DNA from: Scylla paramamosain
Lineage: Eukaryota; Arthropoda; Malacostraca; Decapoda; Portunidae
Assembly: GCF_035594125.1 (NCBI RefSeq)
Contig: NW_026973717.1
Location: forward strand, 377,501-441,500
Length of the DNA stretch: 64,000 bases
Reading direction: 5' to 3'
Numbering within the stretch: position 1 is the first letter of the stretch; every line of letters begins with the position of its first letter. The position numbers and the translations under genes are program-made. The notes beneath the pieces were generated by a model. That model was not told the origin of the DNA. It worked only from the letters and a program-made list of their open reading frames with translations, and made no database searches. Positions 1 to 59,869 of this stretch are shown here, piece by piece.

Positions 1-385
1 TCTTTGTCGCTGATCACGTGAGGGAAGCCTTAAAGAGCAACACTGAGAGCAGCAACCCAATCACTGCTAATATGAAGGTGATCATAACACTTAGACATCT
101 TGCTGCTGGGAAAAAGCTAATGGAAAAATGTAGTTGTGCAGTAATGATGGCGTTGTGGGTCAAAGAAGAAGCTACAAGAGGTTGGGGACTACTCCTGAGC
201 GCTGAACCTTGTATGCTTACATTGAGGTTCTTCAACGGGATCACATTTAGCTTATTTCAAAGGTTAAAATACTGTCTTACCCTCTGTGTCTCTCCTCCAA
301 ATATATATAAAAACAAAGGAAATATTTATAGAAACTATAAATTAGTAATAAATGGCAGGTTTTGCTATGTCTTGTAGTCTTTGAA
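1..385 (+). mobile_element. Harbinger (PIF) deletion derivative, 5'-truncated by window edge
   Basis: Positions 18-120 translate to VREALKSNTESSNP, ITANMKVIITLRHLAAGK, the N-terminal segment of a HARBI1-like transposase. After that the frame passes directly into sequence unrelated to the nuclease domain. The downstream 3' region (about 270-355) is almost identical to the end of the minus-strand copy at 46961-47460, so both belong to one non-autonomous family that kept the start of the transposase gene. No functional protein is expected. Confidence 0.7.
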
Positions 386-500
386 AGCAAATGATTGTTC
401 AAAAACTGAATTATACTACAGCAATTGAAGCAATTGCGAGTTACAAATATTGTTTGAAAACCCAATTGTTTGAAAAGGGAGATGTTCAGTAACCAAACCA

Positions 501-2940
<2,440 letters not shown>

Positions 2941-3617
2941 TAATCTTAATCTTTTAAGTTCATAAAAATATGTCAGAATTTAGAGCATGAAATGCATTGA
3001 CAGAAACAGAAAAGATATACTTGTATATCATTGTATTTTAGGTTGATTGCATGCAATTATATCCTACAACATATGAAAAGACAATGAGCAATACATAATC
3101 TACATCTACATATATGGAGATATGTATATTGCATTAAGTGTGAAGATTAATAGCATAAAAAAAACTTTGCATGTATGTGATCATATTTCTTTATTCCAGA
3201 AGTAAATGCAGTCATTGAAAAAGAAAGCCAGGCTTCTCCATTGAAAACACATGGTAATGTGATCTGGCTTCATTTTGTGTTTCTTGCACTTACAGTGACG
3301 AGATTATTTTCCAGTGAGATCGAACATTTATATAATGGAGTGTGAGCCTGCTAGGTGGGTAGCTGCCTCCCCACACTCTCTCAGGGCCACACAATTGCTT
3401 GGTAACATTCCTAATTAAAAGCTTTACCAACTTGGTAACAGGCATTACTGACACCACAATCAGATTTCAGATTCATTATTTTCATGGTTTTGATAATCCC
3501 GAACCTGGTAACAATCCTAAAAAACAAAGACTGCTGATTCGGTAATGTTGGTAAGCCGGTGTGACATCATTAGACAAAACTAGTCAGTTCTTGACAAAAG
3601 AACTTACCATGCCAGCA

Positions 3618-3658
<41 letters not shown>

Positions 3659-4639
3659 AGAAAGGCGTGGAAATACATCAGTGATGCCTTCAACATGGCA
3701 TATCCATTATTATGGTTACATTTTGTGATTTAAATCCTTCCCTTTGAATAACTATCTGACATTCTTCAAACTGCTTCTACCAACCAGGCACATAATAAAT
3801 CATCTATTTCTCGTTCCCTCATTGCTGTACACATACACTGTTAAATTTAAATATTTTGGGTTTATTGGAAATCATTCAAGCCTACTAATTCTGAGACAGT
3901 AACTATATATATTTATTTCTGGGCAAATTATGATTTTTTCATCATAATATCCACAATGAAGGGATAAACAGCGAAATCTATGAACTGAATTAATCTAAAC
4001 CTAGCCTAACAAACCTAACCCTCTGATGAAAACAGTAATATTATTTCATTATTATCCAATATTTCTTTTAGAAGACAAATTCCATATACCTTATATGTAT
4101 GTAAGGATTATTACTGGAGTTTGACTTAGTAGGGGTAGGAAATGAAATAAGGGTGACAGGTAGTGAAGTTTTCATCAACTGGTGAAGTGAGTTCATGCTG
4201 CCATCCAAATTTTTCTTAAATTCTATCATATCACTATTATTTATCATTAGTAATATATAATTTAGGAAATAATACAACTACAAAAGGATAAGACTTTGTG
4301 CTATTTGCAAAAAATAAATGCACTGCCAAGCTCCATTGGGGAGACCAAGCAGCTACCAAGTCAGCATTACCAAAGGTTCCAATTTCTGGTACGGATCAAA
4401 GTAAACAAAACATTAAAAAAACAAGTATGAAATCGGATTTGTTGTTGGTGGTAGAGATCAGTCATTGGTAAAAATCACAACAAAAGGAAGCAACTGTGAA
4501 ATTGGCCCTCAGACAGCAACTAGGATGACACTTTCTTTGGGTTGTGTCCACTAGTGTCTAGGATTTGGGATATTTTGTGTCTGTCTGACTCATTTTTGGT
4601 GCAGTGATGTACTGATCAAAGAAATTTGTTGATGTTCTG
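2941..4639. other. No gene recognised; contains a 38-nt poly-A run
   Basis: AT-rich intron sequence. The A-run at 3619-3656, next to repeats of GGTAA-type words (3400-3610), may be the tail of an unidentified retroposon, but nothing upstream of it could be classified. Confidence 0.5.
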
Positions 4640-5255
4640 GCTGTCCAAAATCCAGTGTCACAACTCTGTTGCCAGCAGCTCATGGCCTCCTTGCTAATGT
4701 TGTTCCCCTTGCAAAAACACGTTCTGGTCTGCCATGCAAGACTACCAAACCAACAGACAATCTTCTGCAGAGAAAAGTGACAGCTGCAGAACTAAAGGAA
4801 TGCCACCCAGGTTTACTGAAAGATGCATCTGCTTGCTGCATACAGCATTACCTCCAGAAAGACCTGCACCTCCCAGCCTGCAGTGAAGCAAGCAAATAAT
4901 TTCCGGTGGATTGTATGAAGAAGGAAAGACTTGCTTTTGCCAAGAACTATGCTTCCTGGATCATGGAAGACTGATGTGGTCTAATAAGTCCACAATTCAG
5001 AGCATCCACAGTTGTGCAATGGGTATCAGATGCCACTCCTCTATTGACCTTGCCTACACAATCAACACAATTAAAACACACTGAATTTGAGGGCGTGTGG
5101 GTGCTTCAGCAGTCCAGCCAAATGATGTGGTCTGTACTTCTCTCCCAAGAATGTGACAATGAATAAAGCCCAGTATATCTTTGTTCTCGAAGACCATATT
5201 CTGCATCTATTCTACATGCCAAGATCACCTTGATTTGAATAGATTTTGGTCAGTA
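4640..5255 (+). pseudogene. Tc1-like transposase relic
   Basis: The frame from 4720 gives CKTTKPTDNLLQRKV, ELKECHPGLLKDAS and IQHYLQKDLHLP, the second helix-turn-helix region of Tc1 transposases, followed after a stop by KKERLAFAKNYASWIMED, the start of the DDE domain. Further frame pieces near 5085-5240 resemble the WGCFS/LPKNVT/LEDHM region. There are multiple stops and frameshifts and both termini are unclear. It ends about 60 bp before the LINE A copy. Tc1 transposases normally run to about 340 residues, so this is a dead fragment. Confidence 0.8.
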
Positions 5256-5311
5256 TTCAATTGTCCCATCACTACAATTCATAGCAATATCATTCATTGC
5301 TTAATTTACAC

Positions 5312-8300
5312 AAGTGGTGGCAGTAGACACCTGCCGAAACGATAATTACTCCCAGTGAGGTCTAAAGCACTGTTCAGGGGGTGCTGTGAACTTATCATTA
5401 AACCCAGCTGTGACCTCACTGAACGTTTCCCTTTGTGTCTCACAACACAAGGGGGTAGTCACAGCCTGCCCTCTAAAGACAACTCTCTTCCTCCACACAA
5501 AACTACAAGCACCTAATAACACACACACCCTTCACTCAAAAAATTTTAAAATCATGGCGACTCCTACACCAGCCTCGGAGTCCCCATCTGGGGAGGGGAC
5601 CATAAATGTCCCCAGGTCGGACTGCCTTTGGCTTTCCGTCGATGACCCTAAGTGTCTTGACACCCCCCTCAACTTTTTCTTCATTAACTTCTGCAACATT
5701 CACGGTCTAAGATCTAATTTTCAATCTGTAGAACACCACCTCTCCTCTTCTAAACCTCATCTTCTTTTCCTCACTGAAACTCAGGTGTCTGAGGCAACTG
5801 ACAGTAGCCCCTTTTCTGTTCCCTCCTACTTTCTCTATCCTCATTTTTGATCCAAAGCTGGATGCTGCGTTTGTGTGCGCAATGACTTAACCTGCTCTCG
5901 TGCCCACGCTCTTGAATCTTCCGAGTTTTCCACCATCTGGCTACGACTACAGAGTCATTCTCATACTAAATTTATCTGTGCTGTATACCTCTCTCCTAAC
6001 TCCTCTGACTATAAGAAATTCTTTGACTACTTAACTTCCAAAGTGGAGCACATTCTGACCCTCTTCCCTTTTGCAGAGATCTCCATTCTTGGAGACTTCA
6101 ATGTTCACCACCAGCTTTGGCTTTCCTCTCCCTTCACTGACCATCCTGGTGAACTAGCCTACAACTTTGCTATCCTCCATGACCTAGAGCAATTGGTGCA
6201 ACACCCTACTCGTATTCCTGACCGTCTTGGAGATACGCCCAACATTCTTGACCTTTTCCTGACCTCTAATCCTTCTGCTTATGCTGTCACCCTTTCTTCT
6301 CCGTTGGGCTCCTCTGATCACAATCTCATATCTTTATCTTGTCCTATCACTCCAATCCCTCCTCAGGATCCCCCTAAGCAAAGGTGCCTCTGGCGTTTTG
6401 CCTCTGCTAGTTGGGGGGACCTGAGGAGGTATTTTGCTGATTTTCCTTGGAATGACTACTGCTTCCGTGTCAGAGACCCGTCTTTGTGTGCTGAGCGCAT
6501 AACAGAGGTGATAGTGTCTGGCATGGAGGCGTACATTCCTCACTCTTTTTCTCGTCCTAAACCTTCTAAACCTTGGTTTAACACAGCTTGTTCTCGTGCT
6601 ATACATGATAGAGAGGTGGCCCACAAAAGGTACTTAAGCCTTCCTTCACCAGAATCTCATGCACTTTATATTTCTGCCCGGAACCATGCCAAGTCTGTTC
6701 TCCAACTAGCCAAAAACTCCTTCATTAACAGAAAATGTCAAAACCTTTCAAGATCTAACTCCCCTCGTGATTTCTGGCATCTAGCCAAAAATATCTCCAA
6801 TAACTTTGCTTCTTCTTCTTTCCCTCCTCTACTTCAACCAGATGGCACCACTGCTATCACATCTATTTCTAAAGCTGAACTCTTTGCTCAAACCTTTGCT
6901 AAAAACTCTACCTTGGACGATTCTGGGCTTGTTCCTCCCTCTCCTCCACCCTCTGACTACTTCATGCCACCTATTAAAATTCTTCGTAATGATGTTTTCC
7001 ATGCCCTCGCTGGTCTAAACCCTCGGAAGGCTTATGGACCTGATGGGGTCCCTCCTATTGTTCTCCAAAACTGTGCCTCCGTGCTTGCACCTTGCCTAGT
7101 CAAACTCTTTCAGCTCTGTCTGTCAACATCTACCTTTCCTTCTTGCTGGAAGTTTGCCTACATTCAACCTGTTCCTAAAAAGGGTGACCGCTCTAATCCC
7201 TCAAACTACCGTCCTATTGCTTTAATTTCCTGCTTATCTAAAGTTTTTGAATCTATCCTCAACAGGAAGATTCTTAAACATCTATCACTTCACAACCTTC
7301 TATCTGATCGCCAGTATGGGTTCCGTCAAGGCCGCTCTACTGGTGATCTTCTGGCTTTCCTTACTGAGTCTTGGTCATCCTCTTTTAGAGACTTTGGTGA
7401 AACTTTTGCTGTTGCCTTGGACATATCAAAAGCCTTTGATAGAGTCTGGCACAAAGCTTTGATTTCCAAACTACCCTCCTACGGTTTCTATCCTTCTCTC
7501 TGTAACTTCATCTCAAGTTTCCTTTCTGACCATTCTATTGCTGCTGTGGTAGACGGTCACTGTTCTTCTCCTAAATCTATTAACAGTGGTGTTCCTCAGG
7601 GTTCTGTCCTGTCACCCACTCTCTTCTTATTATTCATTAATGATCTTCTAAACCAAACTTCTTGTCCTATCCACTCCTATGCTGATGATACCACCCTGCA
7701 CTTTTCCACGTCTTTTCATAGACGTCCAACCCTTCAGGAGGTAAACATATCACGCAGGGAAGCCACAGAACGCCTGACTTCTGATCTTTCTAAAATTTCT
7801 GATTGGGGCAGAGCAAACTTGGTATTGTTCAATGCCTCAAAAACTCAATTCCTCCATCTATCAACTCGACACAATCTTCCAGACAACTATCTCCTCTTCT
7901 TCAATGACACTCAACTGTCCCCCTCTTCTACACTGAACATCCTCGGTCTGTCCTTTACTTATAATCTGAACTGGAAACTTCACATCTCATCTCTAGCTAA
8001 AACAGCTTCTATGAAGTTAGGTGTTCTGAGACGTCTCCGCCAGTTTTTCTCACCCCCCCAGCTGCTAACTCTGTACAAGGGCCTTATCCATCCATGTATG
8101 GAGTATGCTTCACATGTCTGGGGGGGTTCCACTCATACTGCTGTTCTAGACAGGGTGGAATCAAAAGTTTTTCGTCTCATCAACTCCTCTCCTCTAACTG
8201 ACTGTCTTCAGCCCCTCTCTCACCGCCGCAATGTTGCATATCTAGCTGTCTTCTACCGCTATTTTCATGCCAACTGCTCTTCTGATCTTGCTAACTGCAT

Positions 8301-8610
8301 GCCTCCCCTCCTCCCGCGGCCTCGCTGCACAAGACTTTCTTCTTTCTCTCACTCCTATTCTGTCCACCTCTCTAACGCAAGAGTTAACCAGTATTCTCAA
8401 TCATTCATCCCTTTCTCTGGTAAACTCTGGAACTCCTTGCCTGCTTCTGTATTTCCACCTTCCTATGACTTGAATTCCTTCAAGAGGGAGGTTTCAAGAC
8501 ACTTATCCACCAATTTTTGACCACTGCTTTGACCCTTTTAAGGGACTGGCATTTCAGTGGGCATTTTTTTTTTTATTAGATTTTTGTTGCCCTTGGCCAG
8601 TATCCTTCCT

Positions 8611-8647
<37 letters not shown>
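5312..8647 (+). mobile_element. LINE family A, near full-length copy
   Basis: A 3.3 kb APE-type non-LTR retrotransposon (CR1/Jockey group by domain make-up). The 5' boundary is placed where similarity to the 5' fragment at 11310 begins. It has a 5' UTR of about 240 bp, one long frame (5554-8520), a 3' UTR ending TTGCCCTTGGCCAG...CCTACAT, and a poly-A tail at 8614-8647. No target-site duplication could be seen. It is the least damaged of the five copies in this window. No separate ORF1 is present upstream. Confidence 0.9.
5554..8520 (+). pseudogene. LINE A endonuclease-reverse transcriptase with one in-frame stop
   Basis: From ATG 5554 (MATPTPAS) to the TGA at 8518-8520 this is one frame of 988 codons interrupted only by TGA at 5848-5850. 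The AP-endonuclease domain shows NIHGLRS (about residue 45), [12 protein letters not shown] (about 180) and GSSDHN (about 255). The reverse transcriptase shows [20 protein letters not shown] (about 620), [10 protein letters not shown] and the catalytic YADD at residues 709-712. The C-terminal part ends with GKLWNSLP and FKREVSRHL, typical of the CR1/Jockey group, and there is no RNase H domain. The protein would nick target DNA and reverse-transcribe its own RNA. The single stop lies within the endonuclease, so this copy should be inactive unless read through. Confidence 0.92.
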
Positions 8648-8650
<3 letters not shown>

Positions 8651-9340
8651 CTCACAGCATATTCTCTTAATGACAACATCCATTTATATCCACACAGTAA
8701 TATTGTCTCAGCTATATATATAATCCTTGTATCACAACAGCTTAGACCACATCTTTCATTATACTTAAGGAAAAGAAAAGAACACTGTGATTGATATAAC
8801 CTCAACTAGCATCCCTTTCACACATGTATTTCCTTACCTTATCCTTTCACCCTCAGTTTTGCATGACACTGAATACTTTCTTTACAAACTATTTATTCTT
8901 CATTCTTTCAATGTGGCCAAGCCATCCCAAGTATTTACTTACACCCACTCCACTGCTCCACACCTCATTCCATATATGTAGGTTCCCATACTCCATCTTT
9001 CATATACTTCTTCAATACTCTTACTCTTCTAACTTGTCAGTCCATATGCTCCTCTTTGATAGCTCACTTCTAAAACATACAGTGTTCGTGCGCTATTTGC
9101 AGGAGCTGTTCCAAAACTTCCCATGAATAGTGAAAATCCACAAATATGGGAAACCACCCCTATAAAGCTCAGAAATACCTATGGTTATAGTTTAAATCAT
9201 AAAATATACATATCACATTTATTAAGCACATTTAAAATTCATTTTAACACAATAAGTAACAATTATTATATGTATTCTACATAATTTTCAGTTAAAAAAA
9301 TTTAGTACACTTTAAAATGAAAGGGGACTAAACTGATATG
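8648..9340. other. No gene recognised
   Basis: AT-rich sequence after the LINE A tail. Short open frames here have no recognisable motif. Confidence 0.5.
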
Positions 9341-9342
9341 TA

Positions 9343-9654
<312 letters not shown>

Positions 9655-9656
9655 TA

Positions 9657-10074
9657 ATTTACAATAATTGAAAGAATAATCCAGGCTCTTTGGGCCAAAA
9701 GATTGACATCTGGCAACTCTGAAAACTCCCCATTAGTTAAATTAGATTAGGAAAAAAAATCTCCAAATATGGGAAACCACAAATACTGAACTGCAAATAT
9801 GTAGGGCATCACTGTACTCTTGAATGCTGAGCTTTGTTCCATATCTAAGCCTCTGATTCATACATGAATATTAATAGAATAATACTTTTCCTTAAACTTC
9901 TTGATCTCAAGGGGTATTTTTCTTTCATAATCCTTCCAATTAACATTCTCTACTTCCAATGGCATATTTCCCCATTTCATATCCTTAGCACTGCTCTTTT
10001 ATAATTCCTTCATTCTGTCTCCTAGAACTATTTCACAACCTACTACTGCTGGTACACTCATCCTATAAGTTAGG
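9657..10074. other. No gene recognised
   Basis: AT-rich sequence with no motif that I could assign. Confidence 0.5.
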
Positions 10075-10360
10075 TGTTGAAGCTAGGGAGTTTCACACAC
10101 AGGCACACCCTGGGGACTGAACCCAGGACCTTCTGCTTGCTGGGTGGCTATGCTATCCACTGGATCATGGTACACTCTGGTAACAACTCACACACAGGCC
10201 ACATCACATGCACTGACTGGGAGATTGTGTGCCCTGCAGATCCTCCTCACTGGAGCTATTAAGTCTCACCAGAAAAGCAAGGACTGCCTGGGGATCAAAC
10301 ATGGGATATTCTACCTGCTGGGCACCTATGCTACCTGTTACACGTACAGTATCTTCTGGT
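10075..10360 (-). repeat. Dimeric tRNA-like SINE candidate
   Basis: On the minus strand two tRNA-like units lie about 180 bp apart. One has the A-box-like AGTGGATAGCAT and the B-box-like GGTCCTGGGTTCAGTCCCC (10112-10170). The other has ACAGGTAGCATAGGTG and CCATGTTTGATCCCC (10290-10345). This spacing and base pattern resembles tRNA-derived SINEs. The tail could not be defined. Confidence 0.5.
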
Positions 10361-11309
10361 GACAACTAACACAATATGTATACTAATATCATACATCTAT
10401 GTCTTTTTCTCTCAAGAACCATTTCATTTTCTTTCTGATATTCACCTTCAGTTTCCATTTCACACAAATACATAATATAAAATTCATCTACCATTCTCTG
10501 AGGTTACCTTACACTCTATGCAGACAACAATGTCATCTGCTAACAAACACATTATCACAATCCTATTCTAAATGGTTCAAGATTTCTACCACTTTAGCTT
10601 TTATTTCCCTCATTCATACAACTATAAATAAGTATATTAAACAAACATGAAACATCACCCAATACCTATCCCACTTCCACTCTCATTAAAGCCTCCCTCC
10701 ACTCACATATGTGTTTACCTAACTATGAAATGCCTTCATTCCCTCCAACAACAACAACAGCAGTGTCTCTTGAAATGCAGGTAAAAGCACTGGCAACAAG
10801 TAATCTAGGACATCATTTAGTCCAAAGAAAATTATGTAAGTGAAAATAGAAAAGTTAAAGAGGAAGTGATGATAACTTTTTTTTTGTCTTCTTTAGAAAT
10901 GTTACACAAGTTGGATTCCCAACATCAGAGTAATAATTCATACTGGGCAAACAGGAACTTCAAAGTTAGCATCTGAAAGATGAGATTTTTTTTTTTTTGG
11001 GGGGGGACGAGATAAGTAAATAAATAAACACATAACAAAATATACAATATCTTCTTATGATCTCAAATACAGGTGATCCTATAGATGTGTAATGCTCAAC
11101 TATTTTTTTAGATCTTTAAAAATCAATAGCTCAAAACCCACTTAATTGTTTGTGGCAAGATGATATATTATATCCTACTCATACCATTACTAATACATAC
11201 TTCATAGAGCAATATGCATCCACTACTTATTTAATGTTGCACAGGTACATCCTGTTTTTTTATCTAAATGTTTTCAATAGTGATAGGTATCTAGTATCTT
11301 ACATAAAAA
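10361..11309. other. No gene recognised
   Basis: AT-rich sequence. Small T- and G-runs lie at 10986-11007. No coding or repeat signature recognised. Confidence 0.5.
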
Positions 11310-11875
11310 ATTGAAGGAGGAGGCAGTATACACCTGCTGAAATGGTAATTACTCCAAGGAAGGTCTCATAAGCACTGGCATAGGTGGGTGCTGTGGATGC
11401 TTCTGATTCAGCTGTGTCCTCCTTGAATGTTTCTCTTTGTGTCTCACAAAACAAAGGGAAGCAATCACAGCCTGACCTCTAAATATAATTCTCTTCCTTC
11501 ACACAACACTATACATGCACTCAAAGCCTGTAAATCTTTCATTCAAAATTTAAAAAATAAAAATAATTCAAATAATACAGTCAGCCTCAGATTCCCTTTC
11601 TGGAAAGGGGGATTAATGTCTTTCTGGGGATTAATGTCCCCAGGTCAGACTGCTCTTCTAGTACCAAGTCAAAGTGTCTTGACAATGCCTCAATTTTTTC
11701 TACACTTCATCATTTACAGCATTAGATCTAATTTTCAATTTGTGAAACAACCTCTCTTCATCTCCTTTTCTTAACTGAAACACATGTCTGAGGAAATTCT
11801 GTTCCCTCCAAGTTTCTTTACCTTCACTTTCAATCCAAAGCTGGATGTTGCATCTATGTGCTATGGACTGGAATT
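11310..11875 (+). mobile_element. LINE family A, 5'-end fragment
   Basis: Matches the first part of the element at 5312: the 5' UTR (GGCAGTATACACCTGCTGAA), the CTTTGTGTCTCACAA segment, and the start of the endonuclease frame up to the AATCCAAAGCTGGATG region. It has many substitutions and small indels and ends abruptly near 11875. A fragment that keeps the 5' end but lacks the 3' end is unusual for a LINE and implies a later deletion. Confidence 0.8.
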
Positions 11876-12960
11876 TCATCAACACTGTACTATGAGTCAG
11901 GTATGCTACATGAATTCATACTCTATTACCTGGCTTTCCAATCCAGTTTTGGAAGAACATGGAAATAAAAACTATTGCTCGAACTGCATTGAAGTTCCAT
12001 GGCAGAACAAATGGAATCTTTTCCTTATTTACTTCCATTTTTTTCTAGAGTTATTGGTATATTTATAATTCAGCTATTACTAATAATAATTAAGCAATCT
12101 GACTGAATGCATGAAAAGCATAAAATTTTGAAGAGGGGGCTATAAAGAATGAAAAAACAAAGAGATGCTGCTCTATTATCATGCTCTGTCTACTGTAATG
12201 GCATGCATGGAAATACAGCAGCATTTGATTTTAGCACTTAACCATTCCAACCATAAGCTGAGCTGAAAAATATTAAGATTTAAGAATACAATAAAAAAAT
12301 TAACAAATTTCAAATACTGACAAAATTAATTGTTGCTCATGTAATAGTGATAAAGTAATGCCTTATCATGACTAATTCAAAAAATAAACATAATTTAATT
12401 AAAATAATCAAATTTTCATGATAATATAATTTATATTTCTGAAAAACCATGCAGCTGAAACATATTCTATAAATATAAACAATTCCACTTTAATATATCA
12501 ACAAATAAAACAAATAATTCTCATTATGAAATTGTATTCATAATTCAACAAGTTAGGCTAAGATGAGTATGTTTCCTTGTAACTTTAAAGGTCACATATA
12601 TGTAAAAGTTTTACATATTTTCTGACACTTCTATGATTGATCTCCTGACTACTTCTGATTTTACTGATAGATTAATATGAACAAGTAAATTATGCACAAA
12701 AGCATAAAAAGGAGAGCATAGAGAGGACAAGGAAAGCAATGTGAGCAAGCAGAAACCATCATTAAAAAAAAATAATAATAAATAAATAATAATAATAGTA
12801 ATAAATAAATAAATATAATGTGAGAGGTGAAGAAATGGTCAAAATTTTCAGCATGAGATGGCAAGAGAGTCTGCAGATACATGACTTGACACAGTATCAT
12901 ATCACAAATAACAATTAATGTGTGAGGACCAGAAGGAAGGAGGAGCAAGCATGCGACAAT
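11876..12960. other. No gene recognised; AT-rich
   Basis: Very AT-rich intron sequence with an imperfect (TAA/TAAA)n patch at 12763-12817. Confidence 0.6.
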
Positions 12961-12965
12961 GGTTT

Positions 12966-13752
<787 letters not shown>

Positions 13753-14025
13753 TTGTTATTTGAAGCTGTGAAAGAAAAGGGAGTACATTATGGCCACATG
13801 GCCACACCACCACACTCAAACTGCAGACACCACAAAACTTCACATAACAAAACTGGAATAACCCTACTATGATGAAGCCAAACTCCAGACAGACAACACA
13901 ACAAATAGCACAGTCATGCACTCACTCAAAGCTGGACTATAACAGCTTCTGGACTCCACTCAAAATATTCTAATTGTAAGAGATCAACTTTTGGCACTAA
14001 ACCCTACCCCTAAAGACCTGCCACA

Positions 14026-14065
<40 letters not shown>

Positions 14066-15468
14066 AAAATCCATATGGCAAACTGGCTTTAGCTGGAACT
14101 TCAACCTCTAGTGGGGCATACCAGAAGAGTGGTGATATGTCTGTCTTGGTCAGGAGTATGGAGCAGAAAGGAACAATGTATGGTTCATATCACATGAACT
14201 GAGCCTGGTTCTGAGATTTCCAATGCTCTCTGTGCTAAATCAGCTGACTGTATGCAATTTGAATGAGGGAAAAAAATGTTCATTCCAAATTTTTACTTGT
14301 CATGCCCATTACAAAAAATCTTCCTGTCTTCAGTTTATTGATGAGCTTTATCCTCACAAATCTCTTTTTGGATGGATTGGTTCCATCTATTAAACTGAAT
14401 TAGCTTGAATATGTACTAACTTTTATTAGAGATCACCATTACAATGTACAACTGAAGCTTGTTGTAAAGCCTGCCTTACTCTTTTTGCATCAACTTTCTC
14501 CATATGTGTCACATCATGGATGAAATTAAATAAAAGACTTTTTGTGAATGAGAGAGAAGTATTACTGAGGTCAGCCTGGTTGCCATTTCTGTAAAAAGGC
14601 TGTTTGAATTAAAATGTGCACTAACATTGAGGATCCCAACAATCAGATGATAATCAATATGCCATCTCTGGAACTGTAAAATGATTGTCTTTTCCAGTTT
14701 AACCTCCATACTCCACACCATCAGTATGAATGGGAATTTTCCTCCATTGTACCATACTAAAACTTTATCATTCATAACAGAATGTTTTGTTTTGGAAGTG
14801 TCTGCTTTGGGTTGGTCTTGCCATTTGTAGCATGCAGATGCTGCTTCATGAACTAATGCCTGGAAGTCCAGATTGCTGCCACTACTTAATAATGTTATCA
14901 GTTGAGATCACATCCAAAAATTATGATCAGATGATTCTGCTTAATGCATCTGCACCATGCACTTAATTTTCTGTCATATTATAGCAGTGGTGATTAATGA
15001 ACATAGAAAGAGTTTGCTTTTACATATTCATAAATGAAGGTGTGTCTTATAGGTTTATACATTTTATATATCATAAAAGCAGCAATTAGTCATACTGTAT
15101 AAGTCATGTAAAAGACTACCTTCCTCTCAAGACAAGTTAAAAGAAAAATGTCTCTCAGCACCAAGAGGTGTGAAAGGAACATATTCCAAAGGATTTTCTT
15201 TCATACAAGAATCTTGGCTATGATTCAATTAAGTGCAGCACTAATGAAACAACATGCATTGCAATGAGCAAAAAATAAATGCTAGATTTTTTTAGCAACA
15301 AAAATTACTTATTGGAAAAAAAATATTTGTGTTGTTTGATGCTTAACTAATGTCTTAATAAATTTCAATAAATAATACTATTTATCTTCTTGATGATGTT
15401 TATATCTAGAGATCAAAGAATTTTGCAGCCAATATATATGAATATCATCCAACAGAATGTAACATTAC
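13753..15468. other. No gene recognised; intron downstream of the PH exon
   Basis: Contains a (CA)n stretch at 14031-14060. The minus-strand open frame 14775-14509 has no recognisable motif. The next CADPS exon was looked for here and not found. Confidence 0.6.
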
Positions 15469-58643
<43,175 letters not shown>

Positions 58644-59675
58644 CTGCTGTTCATGGGATTGGGAGTATGTGTTAGCTCAAGTTTGCCATAAAATTTTGAA
58701 ATAGAAAAAGGGAGGGAATATTAGTATGAAATCCATCTAATGAAATACAAATTGTAAGACCAACACAATGTCAAAATTGAATGGAACTGACATATAAATA
58801 ATCAATTCAAGAGATATGCAAATTTACTTGAAATATTATGGTGTATGCATAAATAAGATACAATTCTAAAATGTTTAGAGATGTACATTGAAGGTTGAAT
58901 AAGAATTAATGTTTATTGTATCCTTAAGAGCACATATGTATGCAAGCAAACTCAAAGAAAACGTGTACAACTGGCATTTGTATTAATAGACACAGGTACA
59001 TTCATTATGAGACACATGCTATGAATTTTTCTCAAGAGCAGATGTGTTTCCTGAATACAGACAAAATATGCTTGCATTCCAGTGAGCAGCCATCCCCTTT
59101 GAACAAGGATTACTTGAGTACAGAAGCATGACCTTTCAGTTTCTTTAAAAGCTATCATTTAAAACCTGTCATTTGTGGCGGCCACTGTATGTATTAACTT
59201 TCCCATGATCAGCATCAGAAAATCTTATCACTGAATAAATCAAAGGTCACCACAGAAGTAGCAGGATTACTTGCAAATATGCTTTTAACCTAAATAATAT
59301 ATTTGATGACAACTATGCACTTGCAACATGCTTTTATATCAACTAATAATTATCTAATAAAGCTAAGATAATCTGCATATTATTCATAACTTCATAAAAT
59401 GTCCTAATATGCAAGGTGCACATCCAAAACTGGGTTGTGATCATGCAACATGACTGACATAATACCAGTTACACATTAATATGGTTTCTGTTCTAACCCA
59501 TGCCCTTACACGCATATGTTTTAATATTTGAGTTTCTAGTCTGGACGCATAGGTTGTGAGCAAGGGACATCCATAAGTTTATAACTATATTAGATAAAAG
59601 AGATATGAAGACAGACAACACAAGATTGATTTAAATCCTGTAGTCCACAAGTATGTAGTACACATGCAAGCACAA

Positions 59676-59749
<74 letters not shown>

Positions 59750-59814
59750 TTTACAAAGACTCTGCATACTAGAACTTCATAAATTTACACACATCCACAC
59801 ATGTGCGTGCTGGT

Positions 59815-59869
<55 letters not shown>

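Noticed and set aside
6334..6624. Minus-strand open frame of 96 codons inside LINE A, and the similar plus-strand frame at 2541-2852
   Set aside because: Both are antisense shadows of the LINE A endonuclease-RT linker. Their mutual similarity only reflects that the two LINE copies are homologous.
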